Positions 36,306 to 45,397 are shown, counted from the first letter of the stretch. The stretch: 64,000 bases of DNA from Pigmentiphaga sp. NML080357 (GCF_002188465.1 NZ_NINW01000029.1:1-64000); one strand, 5' to 3'. The notes: generated from the sequence alone by a model not told the origin. A program made the numbers and translations.

Positions 36306-36854
36306 TCAGCTGGCCAGCGCTTTTTCGATGGTGGCGTGGAACTCGGCCACGTCGGGTTCGCCCAGGTACCGCTTGACGATACGGCCTTGCTTGTCGATCA
36401 GGAACGAAGTCGGCGTCAGCTTGACGTCATTGAAGCTGCGGGCGATCTCGCCCATGGGGTCGAGCGCGACCTTGAAGGGCAGCTCGCGCGTCTGGGCGAA
36501 ATTGAGCACGTAGTTCGCCGGATCGTAGCTCATGGCGACGGCGATCATCTCGTAGCCCCGCGGCGCGTACTTCTTGTAGGTCTCGACCATCATCGGCATT
36601 TCTTTCACGCAGGTCACGCAGCTGGTGGCCCAGAAGTTGACCAGCACGACCTTGCCGCGCAGGCTTTCGGTGGTGATCTGCTCGCCCTGGATGGAGGTGA
36701 AGGTGGTATCGGGCGCCTTGGCTGCAGGAGCCAGCGCGAACCAGGCGCCGGCCGCGGCCAGCAGCGCGACCGCCAGGATCGCGGCCAGCTTGGCGGCCCC
36801 GCGTTGCCCGCCGGGCGCGCCGGCGGTTACGTTGACATGGGCTGAGGTAGGCAT
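36306..36854 (-). CDS. TlpA/ResA-like membrane thioredoxin
   Basis: A 182-aa protein with one N-terminal membrane helix (about 23-42) and a periplasmic thioredoxin domain. The active site is C79-V-T-C82 (WATSCVTCVKEMP), an unusual dipeptide between the cysteines. Such proteins reduce disulfides in cytochrome c or copper-centre assembly. ATG 36854 is chosen because it gives the short cytosolic lead; an earlier in-frame start adds a region unlike the family. It lies 157 bases after the BON-domain gene and just before kdoO. Confidence 0.9.
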   Translation of the reverse strand: MPTSAHVNVTAGAPGGQRGAAKLAAILAVALLAAAGAWFALAPAAKAPDTTFTSIQGEQITTESLRGKVVLVNFWATSCVTCVKEMPMMVETYKKYAPRGYEMIAVAMSYDPANYVLNFAQTRELPFKVALDPMGEIARSFNDVKLTPTSFLIDKQGRIVKRYLGEPDVAEFHATIEKALAS

Positions 36855-37011
36855 ATCGGTCGGTCCGTTTCCGAAGGGGGGCGCCCGCTTGCCGCGGCAA
36901 GCCGATGCGGCTGGGCCCCATGCTGGCAATTATAGGCGCGGCGCGGGCGGCGGCTCGCATGAAGGGGCGCCGCCCGGCGACGGCGCCGGGCTTGCCCGGC
37001 GGGGCCCGGGG

Positions 37012-37680
37012 TCAGCGCGAGCTGGATTGGCTGGCGGCCGCTTCGTCCTGCTCGGCCTTCACTTTCGAAAGGTCCTGCAGCTCTTCCTCGGTGATGTAGT
37101 CGAACACCTTGACGACCTTCTTCACGCCGCTCACGCCGGCGGCGATCTCGGCGCCTCGCTTGCCTTCGCGTTCGGTGACGCGGCCCATCAGGTAGGCCAC
37201 GCCGTTCTCCACCGTGATGCGGAACGAGTTGGCGAACAGGTCCTTGGCGTCGACCAGCGAGGCCTTGATCTTGCCTTCGATGAAGACGTCGTTCGAACGG
37301 GTGGTCAGCGAGGTCGGGATGCCGATCTGGAGTTCGTTGACGATGGAGCGTACGTTCTCGACGCCACGCACCTGTTCCTCGGCGTCGCGCTTGGCGGCTT
37401 CGTCGGGGACCTCGCCGGTGAGCAGCACCTTGCGGTTGTACGCGTTGACGTTGATGTGGCCCTTGTCGCCGTAGCGGCCAGAGAGCCGGTTGGAGGCCTT
37501 GAGCTCGATGTTCTTGTCCTCGACCTGGATGCCGACGGTGCGCCGGTCGGTCGCGGCCATCGTGCCCACGTAGGCGCCGCCCAGCACGATGGGGGCGCAG
37601 GCCGACACGGCCCACGCGGAGCTTGCCACCATTACCGCCAGAACCAGCGGGCGTACCGAAATGGCCGGTTTGCGAAACAT
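37012..37680 (-). CDS. BON-domain lipoprotein (DolP-like)
   Basis: A 222-aa lipoprotein with lipobox VSAC (Cys28) and two BON domains (about 45-110 and 125-195: GHINVNAYNRKVLLTGEVPDE and NSFRITVENGVAYLMGRV). DolP/OsmY-type proteins maintain outer-membrane integrity. The ATG overlaps the SIS gene stop by one base (TGATG), which decides the start at 37680. The yraN-SIS-BON order is conserved widely in proteobacteria. Confidence 0.92.
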   Translation of the reverse strand: MFRKPAISVRPLVLAVMVASSAWAVSACAPIVLGGAYVGTMAATDRRTVGIQVEDKNIELKASNRLSGRYGDKGHINVNAYNRKVLLTGEVPDEAAKRDAEEQVRGVENVRSIVNELQIGIPTSLTTRSNDVFIEGKIKASLVDAKDLFANSFRITVENGVAYLMGRVTEREGKRGAEIAAGVSGVKKVVKVFDYITEEELQDLSKVKAEQDEAAASQSSSR

Positions 37681-38270
37681 CAGAGATCTCCCAGCAGTTG
37701 AGCGTCGATGCCGTCGCACATGGCGTGCAGCAGCAGAATGTGGACTTCCTGGATGCGCAGGGTGCGGTCGTGCGGAACGCATAGATGCACGTCGTCTTCG
37801 GTCAGCATCTGGCCGATCTTGCCGCCGCCCTTGCCGGTCAGCGCGATCACGCGCAGTTCGCGCGCGTGGGCGGCTTCGATGGCTTCGATCACGTTGGCCG
37901 AGTTGCCGCTGGTGGATATGGCCACCAGCACGTCGCCCGGTTGGCCGAGCGCGTTGACTTGCTGGGAGAAGACGCGGTCATAGCCGAAATCGTTGCCGAC
38001 CGCGGTCAGGATCGACGTATCGGTATTGAGCGCGATGGCAGCCAGGGGCAGGCGTTCGCGCTCGAAGCGGCCGACCAGCTCGGCGGCGAAGTGCTGCGCA
38101 TCGGCGGCCGATCCGCCATTGCCGCAGGCCAGGATCTTGCCGTTGTTGGATAGGCAGAACACCAGCGCATCCACCGCGGCGGCGGTGGGGGCGGAAAGCG
38201 TGTCCTGGCAATGTTCGAACAGGGCGACGGCGTCGCGGAAATGGGCAGAAATACGGGCGATCAGGTCCAT
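37680..38270 (-). CDS. SIS-domain protein (GmhA/DiaA family)
   Basis: A 196-aa single-SIS protein. CGNGGSAADAQHFAAELVGRF, NDFGYDRVFSQQVNALGQPGDVLVAISTSGNS and the C-terminal LCVPHDRTLRIQEVHILLLHAMCDGID are typical of both phosphoheptose isomerase (GmhA) and the DnaA-binding homologue DiaA. In the yraN-diaA-dolP context DiaA is the usual call, but GmhA activity cannot be excluded. It overlaps the BON gene by one base. Confidence 0.88.
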   Translation of the reverse strand: MDLIARISAHFRDAVALFEHCQDTLSAPTAAAVDALVFCLSNNGKILACGNGGSAADAQHFAAELVGRFERERLPLAAIALNTDTSILTAVGNDFGYDRVFSQQVNALGQPGDVLVAISTSGNSANVIEAIEAAHARELRVIALTGKGGGKIGQMLTEDDVHLCVPHDRTLRIQEVHILLLHAMCDGIDAQLLGDL

Positions 38271-38479
38271 GCCGGGATTATCTCATGCAGGGGAAACGGC
38301 CGGCTTGCCGGCCCTGCCGGCAAGTGTGTCCGCTGTAACCGGGCGCAACGCCCGCGTCGCGGGCCGCCTCGACCAGGGTTCGAGCGGATTCGGCAATGAT
38401 AGTTTCCTTGGCGCGTTCCCGGGAGGCCGAAAAGGCCGCGGCGACGCGTTTCCCCGGCTGGCATGTCCCCCGCAAGCGC

Positions 38480-39016
38480 TCAACCTCGGGACGGCGCCCG
38501 CGCGTCGAAGGCGTGCCGTATCCAGCGGGGCGGGCCGTCGGCGTCGAACGCCAGCACGTCGAAACGGCAAGGGGGCATGGGCCCGCGCCAGCGCGTGTGG
38601 AGGAAATGGCGTGCGGCCCGGGCCAGGCGAAGCTGCTTGGCGAGGCCGACGGTGGCTGCCGCGTCTCCGTAGCGGCTCACGGAGCGGGCGCGCACCTCCA
38701 CGAAAACCAGCACCTTGCCCTCGCGCATGATGAGGTCTATTTCACCGGTACGGCATGCGAAATTGCGTGCCACGGGCCGCAGGCCGGCCGCCAGCAGGTA
38801 GTCCAGCGCGCGCCGTTCGGCGCGGTCGCCGGCCTGCTGGGCCGGGGAGCGGCGGGGCGCCGGTATTTCCGCAGAGGATTTGTTCCGCTTGCCTCGCGCC
38901 CGCTTGCGCAGCGCGCGCCGCTGGGCCGCGTGGGCCAGGACGTAGGCGGCGTCGCTCCCGCCGGATGGCGCGGGCGCGGCCACCGCGGCGGAGCGCCGCT
39001 GCCGGCCGGACGTCAT
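38480..39016 (-). CDS. YraN/UPF0102 family protein
   Basis: A 178-aa basic protein with the nuclease-like UPF0102 core: GDRAERRALDYLLAAGLRPVARNFACRTGEIDLIMREGK followed by VFVEVRARS. The core fold is related to Holliday-junction resolvases (the E, D and ExR-like residues are seen in EIDL and VEVR), but a function is not settled. The first 55 residues are an extra low-complexity basic stretch. It diverges from rsmI with only 26 bases between; 209 bases without a gene lie between it and the SIS gene. Confidence 0.88.
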   Translation of the reverse strand: MTSGRQRRSAAVAAPAPSGGSDAAYVLAHAAQRRALRKRARGKRNKSSAEIPAPRRSPAQQAGDRAERRALDYLLAAGLRPVARNFACRTGEIDLIMREGKVLVFVEVRARSVSRYGDAAATVGLAKQLRLARAARHFLHTRWRGPMPPCRFDVLAFDADGPPRWIRHAFDARAPSRG

Positions 39017-39042
39017 GGCCGCCCTCGCGTTATCCTCGCGTC

Positions 39043-39978
39043 ATGGAAAAGGAATTCGACCAAACCGGGCCTTCGGCCGGCGCCTGGGGGCGCTTGGCGG
39101 ACAAAGTGGCCGCGCAGCACTGGCCGGCGCCCGCCTTGTATGTGGTGGCGACGCCCATCGGCAATCTCGGCGACCTGAGCCTGCGAGCCCAGGCCTGCCT
39201 GCAACTGGCTGACGTGATTGCCGCCGAGGATACCCGCATGACCCGCCCTTTGCTGGAAGCCTGGGGCATCGCCACGCCGTTGATGGCGGCGCATCGCCAC
39301 AACGAGGCCCAGGCGGCGCAGGCCATCGTCGGCCGCCTGGCCGCGGGCGAGCGGGTCGCGCTCGTTTCCGACGCCGGGGCGCCGGGCGTGAGCGACCCGG
39401 GGGCGCGCATCGTGCGCGAAGTCAGGGCGGCCGGCTACCAAGTGGTGCCGGTGCCCGGCGCGAGCGCGGTCATTGCGGCGCTGATGGCCAGCGGCGCGAC
39501 CTCGGACGAGAATCCCGCTTTCGTCTTCGCCGGATTCGCGCCGGCCAAGTCGGCCGCCCGGCAGCGCTGGCTGGCCCAGTGGTGCGCGTTGCCGGCGCCC
39601 GTCGCGATGTACGAGTCGCCGCACCGGCTGGCCGCCACGCTGGCCGACCTGCTGGAGGTGTGCGGCCCGGAGCGGCCGATAACGATCGCGCGCGAACTGA
39701 CCAAGCGGTTCGAGGAGATCGCCACCCTGCCGCTGGGCGACGCCCGTGCCTGGCTGGAGGCGCATCCTCAACGCGCCCAGGGCGAGTTCGTGCTGGTCGT
39801 GCAGGAGGCGCCGCCGGCCGCCGCGGCACAGCTCGACGCGCACGCCGACGAGGTGCTGCGGGCGCTGCTGGAGGTCTTGAGCGTGCGCGACAGCGCCAAG
39901 GTGGCGGCCCGCATTACCGGGGCGCCGCGCGATACTCTGTACGCGCGCGCACTGGCGCTCAAGGAAAAAGACGACTAG
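39043..39978 (+). CDS. rsmI: 16S rRNA (cytidine(1402)-2'-O)-methyltransferase
   Basis: The 311-aa tetrapyrrole-methylase-fold enzyme modifies C1402 in the 30S decoding centre. Motifs: LYVVATPIGNLGDLSLRAQ near the start, AEDTRMTRPLLEAWGI, and ALVSDAGAPGVSDPGARIV followed by VPGASAVIAALMASG. The final ELTKRFEEIATLPLGDA matches. A 30-residue N-terminal lead precedes the family core. It diverges from yraN, the usual arrangement. Confidence 0.95.
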   Translation: MEKEFDQTGPSAGAWGRLADKVAAQHWPAPALYVVATPIGNLGDLSLRAQACLQLADVIAAEDTRMTRPLLEAWGIATPLMAAHRHNEAQAAQAIVGRLAAGERVALVSDAGAPGVSDPGARIVREVRAAGYQVVPVPGASAVIAALMASGATSDENPAFVFAGFAPAKSAARQRWLAQWCALPAPVAMYESPHRLAATLADLLEVCGPERPITIARELTKRFEEIATLPLGDARAWLEAHPQRAQGEFVLVVQEAPPAAAAQLDAHADEVLRALLEVLSVRDSAKVAARITGAPRDTLYARALALKEKDD

Positions 39979-39998
39979 GGAATGCAAGGCATCGTGCA

Positions 39999-40029
39999 TG
40001 GCGCTGGCCCGGGGAAGAGGCAAGCGCCA
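39999..40029. terminator. Candidate bidirectional terminator hairpin
   Basis: TGGCGCT (39999-40005) and AGCGCCA (40023-40029) pair across 17 bases between the convergent rsmI (ends 39978) and IclR gene (ends 40063). No T-run follows. Confidence 0.25.
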
Positions 40030-40062
40030 GCATGCCGCAGCGGCGATCCGGCGTGTAGCCGC

Positions 40063-40974
40063 CTAGGCGCGCGATGTCCTGGTTTCGACGCGCGGGGGCA
40101 GGCCGGGGTCGCCGGCGCCCAGGATGGCCGAGATGCCGGCGGCCGCCTGCATCAGCTCCCGGACCGTATCGGGATGGGCTCGCGCGGGCAGATAGTGGAT
40201 CGAGGCCACGATGGCGAGCGCGCCGAACAGCGAGCCGTCGGCCTGGAATATCGGCGCCGCCAGCGCATTGATACCGGTGAAGACTTCCTCCGGGGCCTCG
40301 GCCCATCCCCGCTGCTGGACGAGCTGGATCTCCGCCCGCAACCGGTCGGGATCGGTGATGGTCTTGGGCGTGCTGGCGGCCAGGGGCTGGGACAGCACGG
40401 CCTCGCGCAGCGACGGCGGCCCGAATGCCAGCACGATCTTGCCTTGCGCCACGGTATGGAAGCCCGGGAACTGGGTGCCCGGGTTCAGCAGGATCTCCAG
40501 CGCATTGCGTCCGCGGACCAGGTCCAGCACGACGACCTTGTTCGGGTCGAAGGTGGTGATGACGATGGTCTGGCCGACGCGGTTGCGCAAATCCTCCATG
40601 ATGGGCTTGGCGAGCGAGACCACGTCGAACTGCTGCACCAGCTTGCGTCCCAGCAGGAACAGGCGCCACCCGATGCGGTAGCGGCTGGTGCGCTTGTTCT
40701 GGGTGACGTAGCCCTGCTGCTTGAGCGCGCTCAGGTGGCGATGCACGCGCGCCTTGGGCATGCCCAGCAATTCCGCCAGTTCGGTGATGCCGCAGTCGGC
40801 GCCCTGGGCCGCCATCAGCTCCAGGATGCGCAGCGAAATGACCGAGGTCGACGACACCGAGGCCTCGTCGCCGGCGGTGGCCAGCGCAGGGTTTGGTCTT
40901 GCGCCGGCGAAGGAGGAGCCGGGTCCCGGCTCGGGCGGGGCTAGGTCCGTTGCGGGAGGAGCGGGAGAAGGCAT
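40063..40974 (-). CDS. IclR-family transcriptional regulator
   Basis: A 303-aa regulator. The winged helix-turn-helix (about 45-105: ISLRILELMAAQGADCGITELAELLGMPKARVHRHLSALKQQGYV) is followed by a GAF-like effector domain (FHTVAQGKIVLAF ... INALAAPIFQADGSLFGALAI). The N-terminal 40 residues are Pro/Ala-rich. It lies downstream of the bicupin gene in the same direction and probably binds the matching palindromes at 41786 and 41876 to control the bicupin and MFS genes. Confidence 0.92.
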   Translation of the reverse strand: MPSPAPPATDLAPPEPGPGSSFAGARPNPALATAGDEASVSSTSVISLRILELMAAQGADCGITELAELLGMPKARVHRHLSALKQQGYVTQNKRTSRYRIGWRLFLLGRKLVQQFDVVSLAKPIMEDLRNRVGQTIVITTFDPNKVVVLDLVRGRNALEILLNPGTQFPGFHTVAQGKIVLAFGPPSLREAVLSQPLAASTPKTITDPDRLRAEIQLVQQRGWAEAPEEVFTGINALAAPIFQADGSLFGALAIVASIHYLPARAHPDTVRELMQAAAGISAILGAGDPGLPPRVETRTSRA

Positions 40975-41060
40975 GGAATCGAAGCGGGTCCTGGCTGTTG
41001 CGGGTCTGTTTCTCGGTGCGCATGCCCGGCCCGGCCTCGTTGCCGGGCCGTCGGCCGTCC

Positions 41061-41729
41061 TCAGGGCAGGCTCAGCATGCGCTCGCCGTACACATGATAA
41101 TGCTGGCGCTTCGGCTTGCCCGCGTCCTCGGGCAGCACGTAGCGGATGGAGCTGCGCAGCCGGCAGCCCTGGGGCAGGATGAAGCAGCGGATGAAGCTGG
41201 TATCCGAGGCCTGCGTCGTGGGGGCCAGCACGGGTGCGTGGCCGAGTTCGAACCAGGCCGAGCCCGCGGGATGGACGGTAGTCTTGCCCTGGGTCTCGAT
41301 GGTGATTTCGCCCTTGATGCAGCACCGGATGCCCGGCCCCTGGTGCACGTGGGTGAGCGCCACGCCGCCCGGCGGGAAGTCCACCCGGTCGCAGCGCATC
41401 AGCCAGTCGAACTGCTCGTCGAGCTCGATCTCCTGCTGGAGCTTCAGCACCGATTCCACGCCGGGCGCGCTGCGCATTACCCCGGGGGCGGCATCGGGCG
41501 CGACCAGTTCCCAGCGCCACAGCACGGCGTTTTCCTCGCCGCCCACGAGGGCGATCTGTTCCTGGCCGATCCAGGCCGAGTCACGGCCCTGATGCTGGCT
41601 GCCCTGCGGGAATTCGACCGTAATGCCGCCTTCCACGACATAGACCGAGCGTGGCGCTTTGGGCAGATACGCCGGCGCGTGGCCCGCGGGAATCCTGTCT
41701 TCATAAAGCCGAAGCATGAACGTGCGCAT
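41061..41729 (-). CDS. Bicupin protein of unknown function
   Basis: A 222-aa protein with two cupin-like halves (about 25-95 and 125-190). The second carries a canonical-looking metal-binding start, THVHQGPGIRCCIKGEITIE. ATG 41729 has AGGAG 8 bases before it. No specific enzyme family is recognised; cupins next to IclR regulators and MFS transporters often belong to aromatic or sugar-acid catabolism. The substrate is unknown. Confidence 0.75.
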   Translation of the reverse strand: MRTFMLRLYEDRIPAGHAPAYLPKAPRSVYVVEGGITVEFPQGSQHQGRDSAWIGQEQIALVGGEENAVLWRWELVAPDAAPGVMRSAPGVESVLKLQQEIELDEQFDWLMRCDRVDFPPGGVALTHVHQGPGIRCCIKGEITIETQGKTTVHPAGSAWFELGHAPVLAPTTQASDTSFIRCFILPQGCRLRSSIRYVLPEDAGKPKRQHYHVYGERMLSLP

Positions 41730-41785
41730 GGAAAAAACTCCTGTGTATCCATGGCCAGCCCTTTGGTGGGCCGGCTTCAATGATG

Positions 41786-41806
41786 ATGTATCGATTATCA
41801 ATACAT
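41786..41806. promoter_or_regulatory. 21-bp palindromic operator 1
   Basis: ATGTATCGAT-T-ATCAATACAT is nearly perfectly symmetrical about 41796. It lies 57 bases upstream of the bicupin start in an AT-rich island, and the same sequence (18-19 of 21 bases) recurs at 41876-41896. It is a likely site for the adjacent IclR regulator. Confidence 0.65.
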
Positions 41807-41875
41807 GCGTATTATTTATCGTAAACCATCATCACATGATCTGGAAATATTAGGATAGAATATTTATCGATACGT

Positions 41876-41896
41876 TTGTATCGACTATCGATACAT
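41876..41896. promoter_or_regulatory. 21-bp palindromic operator 2
   Basis: TTGTATCGAC-T-ATCGATACAT ends 15 bases before the MFS start codon, overlapping the expected transcription start and leader. A further half-site, TATCGATACG, lies just left at 41865-41874. Binding here would block the MFS gene. Confidence 0.65.
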
Positions 41897-41911
41897 GAAG
41901 GAGACGCAGTC

Positions 41912-43165
41912 ATGTCTATCCCTTCGACGGCGCTGCCTCGCGCGAAGGAAAAGTGGTACGTAGGGCGCACCAAGGAACAATGGCGCGCGTTTGGATCGGC
42001 CTACATCGGCTGGATGCTGGACATCATGGACTTGATGCTGTTCGCCATGGTGATCACGCACATGCGGTCGGAGCTGAACTTCGACAGCGGCGCCGCCGGC
42101 GTCATCGCTTCGATGACGCTGCTGGCGACGGCCTTCGGCGGATTGATCTTCGGTTTTCTGGCCGACCGCCTCGGCCGCACCCGGTCACTGGTGCTGAGCA
42201 TCGCGTGCTATTCCATCGGCACGGCGCTGTGCGGCTTCTCGCAGAACGTCACGCAACTGCTCGTGTTCCGCTTCCTGCTGGGGCTCGGCGTAGGGGGCGA
42301 GTGGTCGGCGGGCGCCGCGCTGGTCACCGAGACGTGGCCGGCCGAGCACCGTGGCAAGGTCATGGCCTGGGTGCAGAGCGCATTCGCGGCGGGCTACGCG
42401 CTGGCGGCCATCGTCGCGGCATTGGTGTTGCCCACGCTCGGCTGGCGTTGGGTGTTCGCCGTCGGGCTCCTGCCCGCGCTGTTCGCGTTCTGGGTGCGCC
42501 GGCACGCTTCCGAACCGGAGATCTGGACCGGCCAGAAAGAACGCCTGGGAGTCGGGGCGACGCTGCGCCTTCTGTTCGGCCAGCATTTGCGCAGCACCAT
42601 CGTAGGGCTGGCGTTCACCGCCGCGGCGATGTGCGGCTACTGGGGCCTGTTCACCTGGATTCCCACCTACCTGGCGACGCCGGTGAGCGACGGCGGTGCC
42701 GGCCTGGACCTGACCAAGTCCACCACCTGGATCGTGATCATGCAAGTGGGCGCGGCGCTGGGATTCATCTGCTTCGGCTACATCGCCGACCGGATCGGCC
42801 GCCGCATGGCCTTCATCCTGTTCTTCCTGCTGTCGGCCGTGTGCGTGCCCGTGTACGTGCAGATCCACTCCAGCCTGCTGCTGCTCGCCTTCGGGCCGCT
42901 GGTGGCGTTCGTGGGCACCGGCTTCTACAGCGGCTTTGCGCCCACCTTCGCCGAGTTGTTCCCGACGCAGATCCGTGCCACCGCCCAGGGTTTCATCTAT
43001 AACGCCGGGCGGGCAACCAGCGCGCTCGCTCCCGCGGCGGTCGGATTCTTCTCCGCCAGCCACGGCGTGGCCAGCGCATTGGCCGCCACGGCGGGGTTCT
43101 TCGCGCTGGCGGCGGTCATCGTGTATTTCTTCCTGCCCGAGACCAAGGGCGGGGAGCTGGAGTAG
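41912..43165 (+). CDS. MFS transporter (metabolite:H+ symporter type)
   Basis: A 417-aa protein with 12 predicted helices. The MFS signature is seen after helix 2 (GFLADRLGRTRSL), with RFLLGLGVGGEWSAGAALVTE in helix 4 and GYIADRIGRRMAF in the second half. This pattern is close to the aromatic-acid/metabolite:H+ and sialate symporter groups. It probably imports the inducer of the divergent bicupin-IclR unit. ATG 41912 is preferred over upstream in-frame codons because GAAGGAG precedes it. Confidence 0.9.
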   Translation: MSIPSTALPRAKEKWYVGRTKEQWRAFGSAYIGWMLDIMDLMLFAMVITHMRSELNFDSGAAGVIASMTLLATAFGGLIFGFLADRLGRTRSLVLSIACYSIGTALCGFSQNVTQLLVFRFLLGLGVGGEWSAGAALVTETWPAEHRGKVMAWVQSAFAAGYALAAIVAALVLPTLGWRWVFAVGLLPALFAFWVRRHASEPEIWTGQKERLGVGATLRLLFGQHLRSTIVGLAFTAAAMCGYWGLFTWIPTYLATPVSDGGAGLDLTKSTTWIVIMQVGAALGFICFGYIADRIGRRMAFILFFLLSAVCVPVYVQIHSSLLLLAFGPLVAFVGTGFYSGFAPTFAELFPTQIRATAQGFIYNAGRATSALAPAAVGFFSASHGVASALAATAGFFALAAVIVYFFLPETKGGELE

Positions 43166-43274
43166 GCGCCGCGCGGCGGCGTGGCGTCAGGCCGGAGCCC
43201 GCTTCGTGCCCGTCGTCCGGGCCATCCTGGGCGCGGGCACGGCAACGCCGCCGTCGAGCGGATCAAGCGGCCGG

Positions 43275-44402
43275 TCAGCGCACGACGATGACGGGGGCGA
43301 TGTCCATCCGGGCCTGCAGCCGCTGGGCCGCCGCCTGCGCGCTCTCCCGCGTGGGGTAGGGGCCGATGTGGACCCGGTGCAGGCTGTCGGTATTGACGAT
43401 CCGCAAGGGTTCGGCCCAATCCCCCAGCTGGCTCTTGAGCCGCGCCAGCAGGTCTTCGGCGTTGCGCTGGCCGCTGAATGCGCCCACCTGGAGGAAGATG
43501 CCCGATTGCGGCAAGACCGCCACCGGCGCCGCGGCCGAGGCGGGCACCTGCACGCCGGACGGCTGGGGCGGGTTCGCGGCGACCGCGGCCGGGCCGGGAT
43601 TCGCCGGCGGCGCGGGATTCGCCTGGGCCAGCGGCGGCAGCTCCCGCATCTGGCTGGCGGGCGCCTGTACCGTGACCGGCAGCGCCACGACCTCGGGAGC
43701 ATTCCCGTCCGCCGCCGCTTGCGTGACTGCGGGCGCCGAAGCCAGCATGGGCGCGTTGCCGCGCTCGGCCCGGATCCTGGCGATTTCCTCCGGTTGCAGC
43801 AGTTCCACCACCACTTCGCCGCTGCCCTGGGCAAGCAGGCCCAGCTTGTGCGCCGCGGTGTAGGAGAGATCGATGATCCGGTCGCTGTGGAACGGGCCGC
43901 GATCGTTGACGCGGACGATCACGGATTTGCCGGTGGCGACCCGGGTGACCCTGGCATAGCTCGGGATCGGCAGCGTGGTATGGGCGGCCGTCATCGCATA
44001 CATGTCGTAGATCTCGCCATTCGACGTGCGGGCGCCGTGGAATTTGCGCCCGTACCACGAGGCGATCCCCCGCACCTTGTAGGGCTGCATGGACGTGTCG
44101 GGCACGTAGCGCTTGCCGAAGATCACGTAGGGCCGGTTGGCGCCGCTGGCCAGCGGTTCGACCGCCGGCAGCGGGTCCGGCACCAGATCGAGGTTGGCCG
44201 GGGGATTGGCCGGCGGGCCGTCGTCCTTGTAGTAGCCGCCTCCGCGCGATGCGGAGCCGGAGGGCGCCTTGGGAGCGCTGCTGCAGGCGGCGAGCGCCAC
44301 GGTGGCGCAAACCGCGACCCATAACAGACTGGAACTCCCGCGAGGCTGGCGGCTGGATGTCGAGTTGGCGCCAAGGCTGGAGGTCCGGTCGGGTTGCATC
44401 AT
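43275..44402 (-). CDS. rlpA: RlpA-type septal-ring lipoprotein with SPOR domain
   Basis: A 375-aa lipoprotein: lipobox LAAC (Cys40), a Gly/Pro-rich spacer, a double-psi beta-barrel with YKVRGIASWYGRKFHGARTSNGE and VIVRVNDRGPFHSDRIIDLS (about 105-200), a low-complexity Pro/Ala linker, and a C-terminal SPOR domain (about 298-375). RlpA binds denuded glycan at septa and in some species is a lytic transglycosylase. It follows rapZ by 3 bases. Confidence 0.93.
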   Translation of the reverse strand: MMQPDRTSSLGANSTSSRQPRGSSSLLWVAVCATVALAACSSAPKAPSGSASRGGGYYKDDGPPANPPANLDLVPDPLPAVEPLASGANRPYVIFGKRYVPDTSMQPYKVRGIASWYGRKFHGARTSNGEIYDMYAMTAAHTTLPIPSYARVTRVATGKSVIVRVNDRGPFHSDRIIDLSYTAAHKLGLLAQGSGEVVVELLQPEEIARIRAERGNAPMLASAPAVTQAAADGNAPEVVALPVTVQAPASQMRELPPLAQANPAPPANPGPAAVAANPPQPSGVQVPASAAAPVAVLPQSGIFLQVGAFSGQRNAEDLLARLKSQLGDWAEPLRIVNTDSLHRVHIGPYPTRESAQAAAQRLQARMDIAPVIVVR

Positions 44403-44405
44403 CGT

Positions 44406-45338
44406 CTAGGGTCCTGAATGCGTGGGTCTGGCAAGCGGCGGCGCGTCGGTCGGGCCGCCGCCAGGATCATAAAGGTCGAACTGCTTTTGTGCACGATGGC
44501 GCACCAGCACCTGCCCCTGGCCGGCGAACATGGCCGCCAGTTGTTCCACCACGTACACCGAGCGATGCGTGCCGCCCGTACAGCCTATGGCCACCGTCAG
44601 GTAGCTGCGCGTGTCCTGCATGTACTCGGGCAGCCAGGTGCGGATGAAGGCCGCGATATCGTCGATCATGCGGCCGACGTTGGGAATGGCGGCCAGGAAA
44701 CTCGCCACCGGCGCGTCGCGACCGGTCAGCGGCCGCAGCACGGGGTCGTAGTGGGGGTTGGGCAGGCACCGCACGTCGAACATCAGGTCGGCGTCCAGCG
44801 GCACACCCTCCTTGAAGGCGAACGATTCGAAGGTCAGTACCAGCGGCACGGTGTCGGCCTGCACGACGTTGCGTATCCACGAACGCAGCTGCGAAGGCGT
44901 CAGTCCGGTGGTGTCGATGACGTGGCCCAGCTCGCGCAAGGGGCCCAGCAGTTCGCGCTCGTGCGCGATACAGGCTTCGATCGACGGCGCGATGCCTTCG
45001 CGGAACAGTTTGTCGGTAAGCGGATGGCGCCGCCGCGATTCCGAATAGCGCTGCACCAGCGTGCCGGTATCGGCGTCGAGAAAAACCACGCGGATCTCGG
45101 TGCCCAGCGCCCGCAGCGCGGTAATGGTGCCCGGCAGGCTGGCGATCGCGCCGGTGGAACGGGCGTCGATGGACACCCCCACGCGCTGCAGCCCGTCGTC
45201 ATGCGCGGCGGCGATGAATTCGTGCAGGAAACGGACGGGAAGATTGTCGACGCAGTTATAGCCGGCGTCTTCGAGGGTACGAAGGGCCACGGACTTGCCA
45301 GAGCCCGAGATGCCGGTAATGAAGACGACGCGTAGCAC
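44406..45338 (-). CDS. rapZ: RNase adapter protein RapZ
   Basis: A 310-aa nucleotide-binding protein with Walker A GISGSGKS (residues 9-16), DNLPVRFL, and a C-terminal RNA-binding domain with VAIGCTGGTHRSVYVVEQLA. In E. coli RapZ directs RNase E to the GlmZ sRNA to control glucosamine-6-phosphate synthase. The start is GTG 45338. A palindromic repeat of about 320 bp separates it from hprK, its usual operon partner. Confidence 0.93.
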   Translation of the reverse strand: MLRVVFITGISGSGKSVALRTLEDAGYNCVDNLPVRFLHEFIAAAHDDGLQRVGVSIDARSTGAIASLPGTITALRALGTEIRVVFLDADTGTLVQRYSESRRRHPLTDKLFREGIAPSIEACIAHERELLGPLRELGHVIDTTGLTPSQLRSWIRNVVQADTVPLVLTFESFAFKEGVPLDADLMFDVRCLPNPHYDPVLRPLTGRDAPVASFLAAIPNVGRMIDDIAAFIRTWLPEYMQDTRSYLTVAIGCTGGTHRSVYVVEQLAAMFAGQGQVLVRHRAQKQFDLYDPGGGPTDAPPLARPTHSGP

Positions 45339-45397
45339 AGTCTGATCTGGTCTAGATGGAGAGGAAAAAAGGAACGATACTGAACGATACCATCAAG

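Noticed and set aside
43166-43274. Terminator between the MFS gene and rlpA (CGGCGGCGT ... ACGCCGCCG)
   Set aside because: The 9-bp arms are 62 bases apart, too far for a simple intrinsic hairpin, and there is no T-run.
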